Source of the DNA: Mitsuaria chitosanitabida ATCC BAA-476 = NBRC 102408
GTDB lineage: Bacteria; Pseudomonadota; Gammaproteobacteria; Burkholderiales; Burkholderiaceae_C
DNA: 64,000 nucleotides
Direction of reading: 5' to 3'
NCBI RefSeq assembly: GCF_001598255.1
Contig: NZ_BCYP01000035.1
Span: 62,001-126,000 of the forward strand
The position numbers and the translations under genes were made by a program. Position 1 is the stretch's first letter; the number at the start of each line of letters is the position of its first letter. The notes beneath the pieces are model-generated. The model worked only from the letters and a program-made list of their open reading frames with translations, searched no databases and was not told where the DNA came from. Of this stretch, positions 8,115 to 18,584 are shown one piece after another.

Positions 8115-8726
8115 ATGCGAGCCAAGTCCACCGCCGACGATCCCCTGCTCATCGACGTGCCGGAGCGTCTGGAGACGCCACGCCTGCTGCTGCTGGCGCC
8201 GCGCGCGGGCATGGGCGTCGCGCTCAACCGCACGGTGCTCGAGGCGCGGGAGTCGCTCAAGCCCTGGATGCCCTGGGCGCACGAGACCCCCAGCGTCGAG
8301 CAGTCCGAGGCGATCGCGCGGCGCATGCAGGCGCAGTTCCTGCAGCGCGAGCACCTGGCCTACTACCTGCACGAGCGCGAGCCCGACGGCCGCGCGGGCG
8401 CGTTGATCGGCGGCGCGGGGCTGCACACGCTGGACTGGCAGGTGCGGCGCTACGAGATCGGCTACTGGCTGACGCCCACCCGCGCCGGCCGAGGTCTGGT
8501 GACCGAAGCGGTGGCGGCGCTGGTGCGGCTGGGCTTCGGGCCGCTGCGGGCGCGCCGCATGGAGATCCGCACCGACGCGCGCAACGCGGCGAGCCGCGCC
8601 GTGGCGGAGCGCTGCGGCTTCACGCTGGAAGGCGTGCTGCGCCGGGATGCGCTGGACGTGCGGGGCGAGCCCTGCGACAGCTGCGTCTACGCGATGACCT
8701 CGCTCGACGAGCTGACCGGGCGCTGA
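8115..8726 (+). CDS. GNAT-family N-acetyltransferase, RimJ/RimL-like
   Basis: A 203-residue acetyl-CoA-dependent transferase. It opens with the family-typical LETPRLLLLAP and SLKPWMPWA, has the beta-bulge region YEIGYWLTPTRAGRGLVTEAV that holds the acetyl-CoA pyrophosphate loop (R/Q-x-x-G-x-G/A near RAGRG), and ends with ERCGFTLEGVLRRD. Relatives acetylate ribosomal protein N-termini, amino acids or antibiotics; the target here is unknown. It follows the MFS gene closely on the same strand and ends 16 bases from the convergent ugpQ stop codon. Confidence 0.9.
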   Translation: MRAKSTADDPLLIDVPERLETPRLLLLAPRAGMGVALNRTVLEARESLKPWMPWAHETPSVEQSEAIARRMQAQFLQREHLAYYLHEREPDGRAGALIGGAGLHTLDWQVRRYEIGYWLTPTRAGRGLVTEAVAALVRLGFGPLRARRMEIRTDARNAASRAVAERCGFTLEGVLRRDALDVRGEPCDSCVYAMTSLDELTGR

Positions 8727-8742
8727 GCCCGCGATCGCGTCC

Positions 8743-9531
8743 TCAGGCCGTCGGGCTGAAGCGGTCCACCGCGTCGGTGATGATGCCGTCGACCCCGTTG
8801 GCGATCAGCCATTGCGCCGCGGCGGCGTCGTTCACGGTGTAGACCAGGGCCTTCATCTCGGCCGCGTGCAGCCGGGCGACCAGCGCCTGGTCCATCAGCG
8901 CGTAATGCGTGATGACGGCGCGGCAGCCCAGCGACTGGGCCAGACCCAACCAGGCGTCGTCGGCGTCGAGCTTGTCGAGCAGCAGCCCGCGCGCCACCTG
9001 CGGCGCCGATTCGCGCGCGCCGCGCAGCGCCTCCGGCTGGAAGCTGCTGAACAGCACGGCGCCCGGCGCGGTCTCGCCCCACAAGCGCAGCACCTCGCGG
9101 CCGACGACCTCGCCGGTGCGGAAGTCGTCGCCGGGCGTGGGCTTGATCTCGATGTTCAGCGCGTGCTGGTTGCGGCGCACGAAAGCCGCGATGGCCTCCA
9201 GGCTGGGCGGCGGCTCGCCCGCGTAGGCGCGGCTGTGCCAGCGGCCCGCGTCCAGCCGCGAGAGCTCGCCCCAGGTCAGGTCCGCGGCGCGGCCGCGCTG
9301 CGGCGTCGTGCGGTCCAGCGTGGCGTCGTGCAGCAGGAAGGGGACGCCGTCGGCGCTGAGCTTCACATCGCATTCGAAGGCGCGGTAGCCGTGGCGCGCG
9401 CCCTCGCGGAAGGCGGCCAGGGTGTTCTCCGGCGCCAGCTTGCCCGCGCCGCGGTGCGCCACCCAGAAGGGCAGGGACCAGGGCCAGATGGCGTCGTCCA
9501 TCGAGGCGGTCGCGTCGTGTCTGTCGCTCAT
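8743..9531 (-). CDS. ugpQ: Glycerophosphodiester phosphodiesterase
   Basis: A 262-residue cytoplasmic GDPD-family TIM barrel that hydrolyses glycerophosphodiesters to glycerol-3-phosphate and an alcohol. Motifs seen are VAHRGAGKLAPENTLAAF (catalytic H and RGA/PENT), ECDVKLSADGVPFLLHDATLDRTT (metal-binding E/D and second catalytic H) and NIEIKP. The start at 9531 is preceded by GGAGGCCCC; the ATG at 9546 would overlap the ugpC stop as ATGA, which is a credible alternative. It is the last gene of the ugp operon and processes the diesters that the transporter brings in. Confidence 0.93.
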   Translation of the reverse strand: MSDRHDATASMDDAIWPWSLPFWVAHRGAGKLAPENTLAAFREGARHGYRAFECDVKLSADGVPFLLHDATLDRTTPQRGRAADLTWGELSRLDAGRWHSRAYAGEPPPSLEAIAAFVRRNQHALNIEIKPTPGDDFRTGEVVGREVLRLWGETAPGAVLFSSFQPEALRGARESAPQVARGLLLDKLDADDAWLGLAQSLGCRAVITHYALMDQALVARLHAAEMKALVYTVNDAAAAQWLIANGVDGIITDAVDRFSPTA

Positions 9532-9542
9532 GGGGCCTCCGC

Positions 9543-10649
9543 TCAATCGACCCGTTGTCCCGTCGCGGCGTCGAACCAGTGCAGCCGCTCGGCCGGCGCC
9601 TTCAGCAGCACCACGTCGCCGGGTCGGGGCGGCGTGTCGGTCCCGTCGATGCGCAGCGTGAAGGCCGCGTCGCCCAGCCGCCCGTAGACCAGGCGCTCGG
9701 CGCCCAGCATCTCGACCATCTCGACCCGCAGCGGCCAGCTCGCGATGTCGGCCGCATCGGCGGCGACGGCCTGCCCATCATGCGGCAGGGCGTGCTCGGG
9801 CCGCAGGCCCAGGATCAGATCCCCGGTCCGCGGCGCGGGATGCGGCAGCGGCAGGGCGACGTCGCCGATGACGAAGCGCGCGCCCGCGGCGTCCGCCTCC
9901 GCGCGCCCCTTGAGCAGGTTCATCGCGGGCGAGCCGATGAAGCTCGCGACGAAGGTCGTGGCCGGCCGGCCGTAGACCTCCTCCGGCGTGCCGAACTGCT
10001 CCATGCGGCCGGCGTTCATGACGACGATGCGCTGCGCCAGCGTCATGGCCTCGACCTGGTCGTGGGTCACGAAGAGCGAGGTCACGCCCAGCTCGCGATG
10101 CAGCTTCTGGATCTCCAGCCGCGTCTGCACGCGCAGCTTGGCGTCGAGGTTGGACAGCGGCTCGTCGAAGAGGAAGACCTGCGGATCGCGCACGATCGCG
10201 CGGCCCATGGCCACGCGCTGGCGCTGACCGCCGGACAGCTCGCGCGGCCGGCGCTCCAGCAGATGGCCCAGCTCCAGGATGCCGGCGGCCTTGTCCACGC
10301 GGGCGCGGATCTGCTCGGGCGGCAGCTTGCGGATCTTCAGGCCGTAGGCCATGTTCTCGAAGACGCTCATGTGCGGGTAGAGCGCGTAGTTCTGGAACAC
10401 CATCGCGATGTCGCGGTCGGCGGGCTCGACCTGGTTGACGACGCGGTCGGCGATGGCGATCTCGCCGCCGCTGATCTCCTCCAGACCCGCGACCATGCGC
10501 AGCAGCGTGGACTTGCCGCAGCCCGAGGGGCCGACGATGACGACGAACTCGCCGTCGGCGATCTCGGCGTTCACGCCGTGGATCACCGGGTTGGCCTTGG
10601 CGCCGTGACCGTAGCGCTTGACCACGTTGCGCAGGGAGATGCTTGCCAT
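9543..10649 (-). CDS. ugpC: sn-Glycerol-3-phosphate ABC transporter, ATP-binding protein
   Basis: A 368-residue ATPase of the CUT1/MalK group. Walker A is GPSGCGKST, the signature is [15 protein letters not shown], and Walker B is [14 protein letters not shown], followed by the switch histidine in [15 protein letters not shown]-terminal TOBE/regulatory domain of about 130 residues follows ([28 protein letters not shown]). It energises uptake through UgpA/UgpE. It lies 58 bases downstream of ugpE and overlaps or abuts ugpQ. Confidence 0.95.
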   Translation of the reverse strand: MASISLRNVVKRYGHGAKANPVIHGVNAEIADGEFVVIVGPSGCGKSTLLRMVAGLEEISGGEIAIADRVVNQVEPADRDIAMVFQNYALYPHMSVFENMAYGLKIRKLPPEQIRARVDKAAGILELGHLLERRPRELSGGQRQRVAMGRAIVRDPQVFLFDEPLSNLDAKLRVQTRLEIQKLHRELGVTSLFVTHDQVEAMTLAQRIVVMNAGRMEQFGTPEEVYGRPATTFVASFIGSPAMNLLKGRAEADAAGARFVIGDVALPLPHPAPRTGDLILGLRPEHALPHDGQAVAADAADIASWPLRVEMVEMLGAERLVYGRLGDAAFTLRIDGTDTPPRPGDVVLLKAPAERLHWFDAATGQRVD

Positions 10650-10707
10650 CGGGGACTCTCTCGTTCTTCGTCTCGTTCGTTGTTCTGGCGGGGCGGCGGG
10701 GGCCGGA

Positions 10708-11556
10708 TCACTTCTCGGCGTCGACCAGGCCCTTGACGAACCAGCGCTGCATCAGCACCACGACCAGCGCGGGGGGAATCATCGCCAGCAGCGCGGTGGC
10801 CATGATGATGTTCCAGTCGTTGGCCGCGTCGCCGCCGCCGATCATCCGCTTGATGCCGATGACCACGGGGTACATGCGCTCGTCGGTGGTGACCAGCAGC
10901 GGCCACAGGTACTGGTTCCAGCCGTAGATGAACTGGATCACGAAGAGCGCCGCGATGCTGGTCCTGGACAGCGGGAGCAGCACGTCGCGGAAGAAGCGCA
11001 GCGGCCCCGCGCCGTCGATGCGGGCGGCCTCGACCAGCTCGTCGGGCACGGTCAGGAAGAACTGCCGGAAGAGGAAGGTCGCCGTCGCCGAGGCGATCAG
11101 CGGCACGGTCAGGCCCGCGTAGGTGTCCAGCATCTTGAGGTCGGCCACGACCTGGTAGGTGGGGCCGATGCGCACCTCCACCGGCAGCATCAGCGTGACG
11201 AAGATGGCCCAGAAGAAGACGTTGCGCAGCGGGAAGCGGAAGTAGACGATCGCGAAGGCCGACAGCAGCGAGATCGCGATCTTGCCCACCGCGATGATCA
11301 TCGCGGTGACGAAGCTGACCCACATCATCTGGCCGACCGGGGCCTTCGACCCGGCGCCGTTGCTGCCGAACAGCGCGGCGGCGTAGTTGTCGAGCAGATG
11401 CGGGCCGGGCAGCAGCGGCATCGGTGCCTGCAGCACCTCGGACGCGGTGTGCGTCGAGGCGACGAAGGCGACGTAGATCGGGAAGGCGACGACCAGCACC
11501 CCCAGCACCAGGATCAGGTGCGACAGCGCGGTCAGGACGGGGCGACGCTCGACCAT
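10708..11556 (-). CDS. ugpE: sn-Glycerol-3-phosphate ABC transporter permease
   Basis: A 282-residue inner-membrane permease of the MalG type with about six membrane segments. The cytoplasmic EAA loop reads [23 protein letters not shown] and docks on the ATPase. It starts one base after the ugpA stop codon, so the two permeases are translationally coupled and form the heterodimeric channel. UgpE-type features include the final [11 protein letters not shown], common in this subfamily. Confidence 0.94.
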   Translation of the reverse strand: MVERRPVLTALSHLILVLGVLVVAFPIYVAFVASTHTASEVLQAPMPLLPGPHLLDNYAAALFGSNGAGSKAPVGQMMWVSFVTAMIIAVGKIAISLLSAFAIVYFRFPLRNVFFWAIFVTLMLPVEVRIGPTYQVVADLKMLDTYAGLTVPLIASATATFLFRQFFLTVPDELVEAARIDGAGPLRFFRDVLLPLSRTSIAALFVIQFIYGWNQYLWPLLVTTDERMYPVVIGIKRMIGGGDAANDWNIIMATALLAMIPPALVVVLMQRWFVKGLVDAEK

Positions 11557-11557
11557 G

Positions 11558-12445
11558 TCAGTACTGGACCTTCTTCTCGACGAAGCGGAACTGCAGGACG
11601 GTCAGCGTGATCACGATGGCCATCAGCACCACGCTCTGCGCGGCCGAGCCGCCCAGGTCCAGCGCCTTGAAGCCGTCGTAGTAGACCTTGTAGACCAGCG
11701 TCGCGGTCTCCTTGCCGGGGCCGCCGTGGGTGGCCGCGTCGATGATGCCGAAGGTGTCGAAGAAGGCGTAGACGACGTTGATCACCAGCAGGAAGAAGGA
11801 CGTGGGCGAGAGCAGCGGGAAGGTGATGGTCCAGAAACGCCGCCACGGGCCGGCGCCGTCGATGGCCGCGGCCTCGATCAGCGACTTGGGGATCGACTGC
11901 AGCCCCGCCAGGAAGAACAGGAAGTTGTAGGAGACCTGCTTCCACACCGCGGCCATGACGACCAGCGCCATGGCCTGGTTGGCGTCCAGCAGGTGATTCC
12001 AGTCCACGCCCAGGCGCGAGAGTCCGTAGGCGACGACCCCGATGCCGGGCGCGAACATGAACACCCACAGCACGCCGGCGATCGCCGGGGCGACCGCGTA
12101 GGGCCAGATCAGCAGCGTCTTGTAGAGGCCCGCGCCGCGCACGACGCGGTTGGCCATCGTGGCCAGCAGCAGCGAGAGCCCCAGCCCCAGCACCGCCACC
12201 AGCACCGAGAAGACCGCGGTGATCTTGAAGGAAACGAGGTAGCCCGAGTCGGAAAACAGCGTCTCGAAGTTGGCCAGGCCCACCCACTCGGTGGACAGGC
12301 CGAAGGCGTCCTGTTGCTGCAAACTTTGCAGCAAGGCCTGTGCCGCGGGCCAGAAGAAGAACAGCCCGATCACCAGCGCCTGCGGTGCCAGCAGCAGCCA
12401 GGGCAGGAATCCGGACCGAAAGAGCACGCGTTTGGTCTGGGCCAA
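11558..12445 (-). CDS. ugpA: sn-Glycerol-3-phosphate ABC transporter permease
   Basis: A 295-residue permease of the MalF type with about six membrane segments; the EAA loop is [25 protein letters not shown]. The start is TTG at 12445 (minus strand), giving [22 protein letters not shown], with GGAG placed upstream. The rare start codon may lower its translation relative to ugpB, as needed for a binding protein made in excess. The gap to ugpB is 78 bases. Confidence 0.93.
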   Translation of the reverse strand: MAQTKRVLFRSGFLPWLLLAPQALVIGLFFFWPAAQALLQSLQQQDAFGLSTEWVGLANFETLFSDSGYLVSFKITAVFSVLVAVLGLGLSLLLATMANRVVRGAGLYKTLLIWPYAVAPAIAGVLWVFMFAPGIGVVAYGLSRLGVDWNHLLDANQAMALVVMAAVWKQVSYNFLFFLAGLQSIPKSLIEAAAIDGAGPWRRFWTITFPLLSPTSFFLLVINVVYAFFDTFGIIDAATHGGPGKETATLVYKVYYDGFKALDLGGSAAQSVVLMAIVITLTVLQFRFVEKKVQY

Positions 12446-12523
12446 GATCGCTCCGGGTTCAGAAGGCCGCGCGCGCCCGGCGCGCGGCGGTCGCGAGGCG
12501 GGACCTGACCATGGACAGGCGCA

Positions 12524-13846
12524 TCACAGCTTGGCGGATTTCTGGAAGCGCTCCAGCAACTCGTTGCCGCGCTTGACCGAGGCGTCCAGGCCTTCCTTGG
12601 CCGTGTGCTTGCCGGCCCAGACCTGCTCGAGTTCCTCGTCGATCACGGTGCGGATCTGCGCGAAGTTGCCCAGGCGCACGCCGCGCGACTTGTCGGTGGT
12701 CTTGCGGATCATCTGCTGGACCGCCACGTCGGTGCCGGGGTTCTCCTTGTAGAAGCCGCTCTTTTCGGTCAGCTCGTAGGCCGCCTTGGTCACGGGCAGG
12801 TAGCCGGTGCGCTTGTGGCTCTCGGAGGCCACCTCGGCCTTGGACAGGTACTGGAAGAACGCGGCGACGGCCTTGTACTCGGCCGGCTTCTTGCCCGACA
12901 TCACCCACAGGCTGGCGCCGCCGATGACGGTGTTCTGCGGGGCGCCGGGAACGTCCGGGTAATACGGGAGCGGCGCGATGCCGGAGGCGAACTTGGCGTT
13001 CTTCTTGATGTTGGCGTACAGGCCCGAGGAGCCCGTCATCATGGCGCACTCGCCCGAGAAGAAGCTGGAGTCGGCGGCGTTGCCGCGGCCCTTGTAGACG
13101 AACAGGCCCTGCTTGGCCATGTTGGCCAGGTTCTCGATGTGGCGCACGTGCAGCGGCGAGTTGAACACCAGCCGCGCGTCCAGGCCGCCGAAGCCGTTGT
13201 TCTTGGTCGCGTACTCGACGTTGTGCCAGGCGGAGAAGCTCTCCAGCTGCGTCCAGCTGACCCAGCTGGTGGTGAACGGGCACTTGGAGCCGGCGGCCTT
13301 GAGCTTGGCGGCCGCGGCGGCGACCTCGGGCCAGGAGCTGGGCGGCTTGTTGGGATCCAGGCCGGCGGCCCTGAACGCGTCCTTGTTGTAGTGGAAGACC
13401 GTGGTCGAGCTGTTGAACGGGAAGCTCAGCATCTGGCCGTTCGGCGCGGTGTAGTAGCCGGCCACCGCGGGCACGTAGGCGGCGTTGTCGAACTTGACGC
13501 CGGCCTGCTGCATCACCTGGCCGACCGGGACGATGGCGCCCTTGCTGGCCATCATGGTGGCGGTGCCGACCTCGAAGACCTGCAGGATGTGGGGCGCGTT
13601 GCCGGCGCGGAAGGCCGCGATGGCGCCGGCCATGGACTCGTCGTAGCTGCCCTTGTAGGTCGGGACGATCTTGACGTCCTTCTGGCTGGCGTTGAAGTCC
13701 TTGGCCAGGTCGTTGACCCAGTCGCCCAGCGCGCCGCTCATCGAGTGCCACCACTGGATCTCGGTCTGCGCCGAGGCGCTCAGGGGGGACATCAGCGCGG
13801 CGGTCGCGATCGCGGCGGCCAGCAGGGAGGTCTTGACGGGCTTCAT
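12524..13846 (-). CDS. ugpB: sn-Glycerol-3-phosphate-binding periplasmic protein
   Basis: A 440-residue extracellular solute-binding protein (family 1). Residues 1-26 are a Sec signal ([26 protein letters not shown]). The mature chain starts [26 protein letters not shown], the conserved opening of UgpB, and carries the typical WSGxxF-equivalent region around [15 protein letters not shown]. It captures glycerol-3-phosphate and glycerophosphodiesters in the periplasm. GGAGACCC precedes the ATG. It is the first gene of ugpB-A-E-C-Q. PhoB control is usual for ugp operons, but no convincing pho box was seen upstream. Confidence 0.94.
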   Translation of the reverse strand: MKPVKTSLLAAAIATAALMSPLSASAQTEIQWWHSMSGALGDWVNDLAKDFNASQKDVKIVPTYKGSYDESMAGAIAAFRAGNAPHILQVFEVGTATMMASKGAIVPVGQVMQQAGVKFDNAAYVPAVAGYYTAPNGQMLSFPFNSSTTVFHYNKDAFRAAGLDPNKPPSSWPEVAAAAAKLKAAGSKCPFTTSWVSWTQLESFSAWHNVEYATKNNGFGGLDARLVFNSPLHVRHIENLANMAKQGLFVYKGRGNAADSSFFSGECAMMTGSSGLYANIKKNAKFASGIAPLPYYPDVPGAPQNTVIGGASLWVMSGKKPAEYKAVAAFFQYLSKAEVASESHKRTGYLPVTKAAYELTEKSGFYKENPGTDVAVQQMIRKTTDKSRGVRLGNFAQIRTVIDEELEQVWAGKHTAKEGLDASVKRGNELLERFQKSAKL

Positions 13847-14200
13847 GGGTCTCCGATGCTCGGGAGGGTGGTTCTGCGGACCGGGTCGGTGGCGTCGGAT
13901 GGACGCTCCGGCGGCGGGCCGGCGAGCTTATCGGCGGATTGTGACACCGGCGAACTTAGAGCCCCCTGCCCGGGATTGCCCTCTGGCGCTGCGGTAGGAT
14001 TCCGCCCATTGCCCAGTCCGGGCCGGCCGCGATCGCGGCCTTTCGCAACGCCGGTTCCGGCGCCGTGTCCAGCGGCTCCGGCGGACCACAAGTCCGAGGC
14101 GAGGTCCGGTCGCGGCGCTTCTCGCTTTTCCCCAGCCAGGCCGCGGCGTCCCCGAGGGCGCCCGAGGCCGCAACTCCCGGTGCGCGAGCACCAGGCCGCC
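13847..14200. other. Divergent intergenic region between ugpB and the FAD/Fe-S oxidoreductase
   Basis: A 354-bp gap that must hold promoters for both directions. No clear -35/-10 pair or pho box (two CTGTCAT-type direct repeats) could be identified. It is GC-rich throughout and shows no credible small gene. Confidence 0.5.
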
Positions 14201-17200
14201 ATGAACGCACCGCATCCGCCGATGCCCGCCGACCCCGCGATGGTCGGCGATCCCGCCCAGACCCACGCGCCCGCCGTCCGGCTGCGCGAGATCCCGTACA
14301 ACTACACCTCCTTCTCCGATCGCGAAATCGTCCTTCGCCTGCTCGGGGCCCGTGCCTGGGAGCTGCTGGACCAGTTGCGCGGCGAGCGTCAGACGGGGCG
14401 CTCCGCGCGCATGCTCTACGAGGTGCTGGGCGACATCTGGGTGGTGCAGCGCAACCCCTACCTGCAGGACGACCTGCTGGACAACCCCAAGCGCCGCGAG
14501 GCCCTGATCGGCGCGCTGCGCCACCGCCTGACCGAGGTCCAGCGCCGCCGCCATCCCGAGGACGACGCCCAGCGCGACGCCTGGGTCGGCGAGCTGCTTA
14601 CCGCGGCCGAGGCGGCGGTGGGCGCCTTCGCCCACCAGTTCGAGCAGGTGGCCGAACTGCGCAAGCGCGCGACCAAGGTCTTCGCCCGCACGACGGCCAA
14701 GGACAACGTCAAGTTCGACGGCCTGTCCCGCGTGGCCCACGTGACCGACGCGACCGACTGGCGCGTGGAGTACCCGTTCGTCGTGCTGACCCCCGACACC
14801 GAGGCCGAGATGGCCGCGCTGGTCGCGGGCTGCTTCGAGCTGGGCCTGACGGTGATCCCGCGCGGCGGCGGCACCGGCTACACCGGCGGCGCGGTGCCGC
14901 TGGTCTGGAACAGCGCGGTCATCAACACCGAGAAGCTCGAGGCCATGCGCGGCGTCGAGATGGTCTCGCTGCCGGGCCTGGACCAGCCGACCGCGACGAT
15001 CTGGACCGAGGCCGGCGTGGTCACGCAGCGCGTGTCCGATCTGGCCGAGCTGCACGGCTTCGTCTTCGCCGTCGATCCGACCTCGGCCGAGGCCTCCTGC
15101 GTGGGCGGCAACATCGCGATGAACGCGGGCGGCAAGAAGGCCGTGCTGTGGGGCACCGCGCTGGACAACCTCGCCTCCTGGCGCATGGTCACGCCGGACG
15201 CGAAGTGGCTGGAGGTCGTGCGCGTCAACCACAACCTCGGCAAGATCCACGACGTGGAGGTCGCCAGCTTCGACCTGCATTACTACGACGCCACCGGCAA
15301 GACGCTGGAGCGCACCGAGCGCCTGGACATCCCCGGCCGCACCTTCCGCAAGGAAGGCCTGGGCAAGGACGTCACCGACAAGTTCCTGGCCGGACTGCCC
15401 GGCATCCAGAAAGAGGGCTGCGACGGCCTGATCACCAGCGCCCGCTGGATCGTGCACCGCATGCCGGCGCATGTGCGCACCGTCTGCCTGGAATTCTTCG
15501 GCAACCCCAAGGACTGCGTCCCGTCCATCGTCGACATCAAGGACTTCATGTTCGGCGAGATGAAGAAGCCGAACGGGGCCATCCTCGCCGGGCTGGAGCA
15601 TCTGGACGACCGCTATCTGAAGGCGGTCGGCTACGCGACCAAGAGCAAGCGCGGCGGCCTGCCCAAGATGGTCCTGATCGGCGACATCGTCGGCGACGAC
15701 GCCGATGAAGTGGCCCGCGCCACCAGCGAGGTCGTGCGCCTGGCCAACGGCCGTTCGGGCGAGGGCTTCGTCGCCGTCAGCGCCGACGCGCGCAAGAAGT
15801 TCTGGCTGGACCGCAAGCGCACGGCCGCGATTTCGAAGCACACCAACGCCTTCAAGGTCAACGAGGACGTCGTCATCCCGCTGCACCGCATGGGCGAGTA
15901 CACGCTGGGCATCGAGCGCATCAACATCGAGCTCTCGCTGCGCAACAAGCTGGCCCTGGTCGGCGCGCTGCGCGGGTTCTTCGAGACCGGCAACCTGCCG
16001 CTGGGCAAGAGCGACGACGCGGGCGAGATCCCGAGCGCCGAGCTGCTCGAGGACCGCGTGCAGCAGGCGCTGACGCTGCTGGACGAGGTCGAGCGCCAGT
16101 GGCGCCAGTGGATGCAGGAACTCGACGTCGAGCGCGACGGCGAGCGCTCGTTCTTCGAGCAGCTGCAGGACTACACGCTGCGCGCCAGCTGGCGCCGGCA
16201 GATCCTCAAGCCGCTGCAGGACCTGTTCGCCGGCGCCCCGTTCGCGCCCATCGTGGCGGAGTGCAAGCGCATCCACAAGGAGGTGCTGCGCGGCCGCGTG
16301 TGGGTGGCGCTGCACATGCACGCGGGGGACGGCAACGTCCACACCAACATCCCGGTGAACTCCGACAACTACGAGATGCTGCAGACCGCGCATGAGGCGG
16401 TCGCCCGCATCATGACGCTGGCGCGCTCGCTGGATGGCGTCATCTCGGGCGAGCACGGCATCGGCATCACCAAGCTGGAGTTCCTGAACGACGACGAGCT
16501 GGCCGGTTTCGCCGGCTACAAGGCGCGTGTCGATCCGGAAGGACGCTTCAACAAGGGCAAGCTGCTGCGGCCCGGCACGGGCGGCCATGGCGGCCAGAAC
16601 ACCTTCGCCGACCTGACCAACGCCTACACGCCCAGCTTCGGGCTGATGGGGCACGAGTCGCTGATCATGCAGCAGAGCGACATCGGCGCGATCAGCGAGT
16701 CCATCAAGGACTGCCTGCGCTGCGGCAAGTGCAAGCCGGTGTGCGCGACGCACGTGCCGCGCGCCAACCTGCTGTACAGCCCGCGCAACAAGATCCTCGC
16801 GACCTCGCTGCTGGTCGAGGCTTTCCTCTACGAGGAGCAGACCCGCCGCGGCGTGTCGATCAAGCACTGGGAGGAGTTCGAGGACGTGGCCGACCATTGC
16901 ACGGTCTGCCACAAGTGCGTCAATCCCTGCCCGGTGAAGATCGACTTCGGCGACGTCACCATGAACATGCGCAACCTGCTGCGCAAGATGGGCAAGAAGA
17001 GCTTCCGTCCGGGCAACGCGGCCGCGATGCTGATGCTCAACGCGACGAATCCGGAGACCATCAAGGTCGCCCGCGCTGCGATGGTGGGCGTCGGCTTCAA
17101 GGCGCAGCGCATGGCCAACAGCCTGCTCAAGCGCGTCGCGCGCAAGCAGACCGGCGCGCCCCCGGCGACCGTGGGCACCGCTCCGATCAAGGAGCAGGTC

Positions 17201-18124
17201 ATCCACTTCATCAACAAGAAGCTGCCCGGCGGGCTGCCGAAGAAGACGGCGCGCGCGCTGCTCGACATCGAGGACAAGAACTACGTCCCGATCATTCGCG
17301 ATCCGAAGAAGACCTCGGCGGATGCGGAAGCGGTCTTCTACTTCCCGGGCTGCGGATCGGAACGCCTGTTCAGCCAGGTCGGCCTGGCGACGCAGGCCAT
17401 GCTCTGGCACGCGGGCGTGCAGACGGTGCTCCCGCCCGGCTACCTGTGCTGCGGCTATCCGCAGCGCGGGTCCGGCCAGTTCGACAAGGCGGAGAAGATC
17501 ATCACGGACAACCGGGTGCTCTTCCACCGCGTGGCCAACACGTTGAACTACCTGGACATCAAGACGGTGGTGGTGTCCTGCGGCACCTGCTACGACCAGC
17601 TGCAGGGCTACAAGTTCGAGGAGATCTTCCCGGGCTGCCGCATCGTCGACATCCACGAGTACCTGCTGGAGAAGGGCATCCAGCTCGACAGCAAGCAGGC
17701 CTATCTGTATCACGACCCCTGCCATTCGCCGATGAAGCTGCAGGAGCCGATGAAGACGGTGAAGGCGCTGGTCGGCCCCGAGGTGATGAAGAGCGAGCGC
17801 TGCTGCGGCGAGAGCGGCACGCTGGGCGTGACGCGCCCCGACGTGTCGACGCAGGTCCGCTTCCGCAAGGAAGAGGAGCTGCGCAAGGCGGAAACCCAGC
17901 TGCGCGACGCCGGCAAGGTCGGCGCGGAGGAAAACCTGAAGATCCTCACGAGCTGCCCGTCTTGCTTGCAGGGCCTGAGCCGCTACGGCGGGGACATGCA
18001 GAACGGCCTGCTGGAGGCGGACTACATCGTCGTGGAAATGGCCCGCAAGATCCTCGGCGAGGACTGGATGCCGGCGTATGTGGCGAAGGCCAACGACGGG
18101 GGCATCGAGCGCGTGCTGGTCTGA
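14201..18124 (+). CDS. Giant FAD-linked oxidase/4Fe-4S/CCG-domain oxidoreductase (DUF3683 family)
   Basis: A 1307-residue fusion. An N-terminal DUF3683 part ([17 protein letters not shown], residues ~25-190) precedes a GlcD/D-lactate-dehydrogenase-type FAD-binding domain with [11 protein letters not shown] (R221-G226 region) and an FAD-oxidase C-terminal domain with [15 protein letters not shown]. Two 4Fe-4S motifs follow: C838, C841, C844, C848 and C900, C903, C906, C910. Two CCG (heterodisulfide-reductase-like) domains end it, with [25 protein letters not shown] and SCPSCLQG. The GlcD, GlcF-like and CCG activities usually lie on separate subunits. It probably oxidises a 2-hydroxyacid and passes electrons to the quinone pool. 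The substrate is not known. The ATG at 14201 gives the usual family length. Confidence 0.88.
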   Translation: MNAPHPPMPADPAMVGDPAQTHAPAVRLREIPYNYTSFSDREIVLRLLGARAWELLDQLRGERQTGRSARMLYEVLGDIWVVQRNPYLQDDLLDNPKRREALIGALRHRLTEVQRRRHPEDDAQRDAWVGELLTAAEAAVGAFAHQFEQVAELRKRATKVFARTTAKDNVKFDGLSRVAHVTDATDWRVEYPFVVLTPDTEAEMAALVAGCFELGLTVIPRGGGTGYTGGAVPLVWNSAVINTEKLEAMRGVEMVSLPGLDQPTATIWTEAGVVTQRVSDLAELHGFVFAVDPTSAEASCVGGNIAMNAGGKKAVLWGTALDNLASWRMVTPDAKWLEVVRVNHNLGKIHDVEVASFDLHYYDATGKTLERTERLDIPGRTFRKEGLGKDVTDKFLAGLPGIQKEGCDGLITSARWIVHRMPAHVRTVCLEFFGNPKDCVPSIVDIKDFMFGEMKKPNGAILAGLEHLDDRYLKAVGYATKSKRGGLPKMVLIGDIVGDDADEVARATSEVVRLANGRSGEGFVAVSADARKKFWLDRKRTAAISKHTNAFKVNEDVVIPLHRMGEYTLGIERINIELSLRNKLALVGALRGFFETGNLPLGKSDDAGEIPSAELLEDRVQQALTLLDEVERQWRQWMQELDVERDGERSFFEQLQDYTLRASWRRQILKPLQDLFAGAPFAPIVAECKRIHKEVLRGRVWVALHMHAGDGNVHTNIPVNSDNYEMLQTAHEAVARIMTLARSLDGVISGEHGIGITKLEFLNDDELAGFAGYKARVDPEGRFNKGKLLRPGTGGHGGQNTFADLTNAYTPSFGLMGHESLIMQQSDIGAISESIKDCLRCGKCKPVCATHVPRANLLYSPRNKILATSLLVEAFLYEEQTRRGVSIKHWEEFEDVADHCTVCHKCVNPCPVKIDFGDVTMNMRNLLRKMGKKSFRPGNAAAMLMLNATNPETIKVARAAMVGVGFKAQRMANSLLKRVARKQTGAPPATVGTAPIKEQVIHFINKKLPGGLPKKTARALLDIEDKNYVPIIRDPKKTSADAEAVFYFPGCGSERLFSQVGLATQAMLWHAGVQTVLPPGYLCCGYPQRGSGQFDKAEKIITDNRVLFHRVANTLNYLDIKTVVVSCGTCYDQLQGYKFEEIFPGCRIVDIHEYLLEKGIQLDSKQAYLYHDPCHSPMKLQEPMKTVKALVGPEVMKSERCCGESGTLGVTRPDVSTQVRFRKEEELRKAETQLRDAGKVGAEENLKILTSCPSCLQGLSRYGGDMQNGLLEADYIVVEMARKILGEDWMPAYVAKANDGGIERVLV

Positions 18125-18143
18125 GTCTTCGCGCTCCTCGAGT

Positions 18144-18165
18144 GCCGAGCGCCAAGGCGCTCGGT
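18144..18165 (+). terminator. Hairpin after the FAD/Fe-S oxidoreductase
   Basis: GCCGAGCGCC and GGCGCTCGGT make a near-perfect 10-bp stem 20 bases past the stop. There is no T-run, so it is at best a weak or factor-dependent terminator. Confidence 0.45.
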
Positions 18166-18175
18166 GTCATGGGCT

Positions 18176-18560
18176 TCCTCTCCCGCTGCGCGGGCGAGGG
18201 CGCAACTCAGGCTCTGGTGTGCCACGGCCCTCACCCCGACCCTCTCCCGCGCAGCGGGAGAGGGGGCCCGTAGCGAGCGACCCCAAAGACCCTCTCCCCA
18301 ACCCTCTCCCGCAAGCGGGCGAGGGGGCATTCAGCGCGGAGCTTGTCCGCTCCTTCTCCCGCATGCGGGCGAGGGGGGCGGCGCTCAGGCGTCTGCGCGA
18401 CAGACCTGCAGAACAAGACCTGCCCCCCGCGAGATGCTGAGCGCAACGCGGCCCCTCGCCCACGGAGTGGGAGAGGGGTTGGGGGTGAGGGCGGTCGAAG
18501 TCAGCGAGCCTGCATGCCTCCCGCTGCCGCGCAGCGGAAGCGGGCGACAGACTCACCTCG
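18176..18560. repeat. Cluster of REP-like palindromic repeats
   Basis: Five to six copies of a short palindrome of the form CCCTCTCCCGC-n-GCGGGAGAGGG lie here. Clear copies are near 18177-18200, 18241-18265, 18301-18325, 18352-18375 and, inverted with its flank TTGGGGGTGAGGG, 18451-18490. A weaker one is near 18528-18546. Several are preceded by CTCACCCCAACC-like leaders. This is the usual look of dispersed intergenic REP elements, here in an array between two convergent genes. No REP-associated transposase is seen in the window. Confidence 0.75.
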
Positions 18561-18584
18561 CGCGTCAGCGCGAGGCACTTCGTC

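Noticed and set aside
13847-13990. A pho box before ugpB
   Set aside because: Expected from biology, but no pair of CTGTCAT-like direct repeats at the right spacing was found; GTGACACCGG near 13940 is a single weak half-site.
13928-17725. A 1265-codon open frame antisense to the FAD/Fe-S oxidoreductase
   Set aside because: It is a high-GC shadow: its composition is Arg/Ala/His/Gly-rich with no family motif, while the sense strand has complete domains and catalytic motifs. The same reason removes the other long antisense frames, for example over the GGT gene, ugpA, rfbB-D and the glycosyltransferases.
18176-18560. CRISPR-like appearance of regularly spaced repeats
   Set aside because: Units are palindromic, vary in orientation and spacing, and have no constant-length spacers or cas genes; REP-type repeats explain them.
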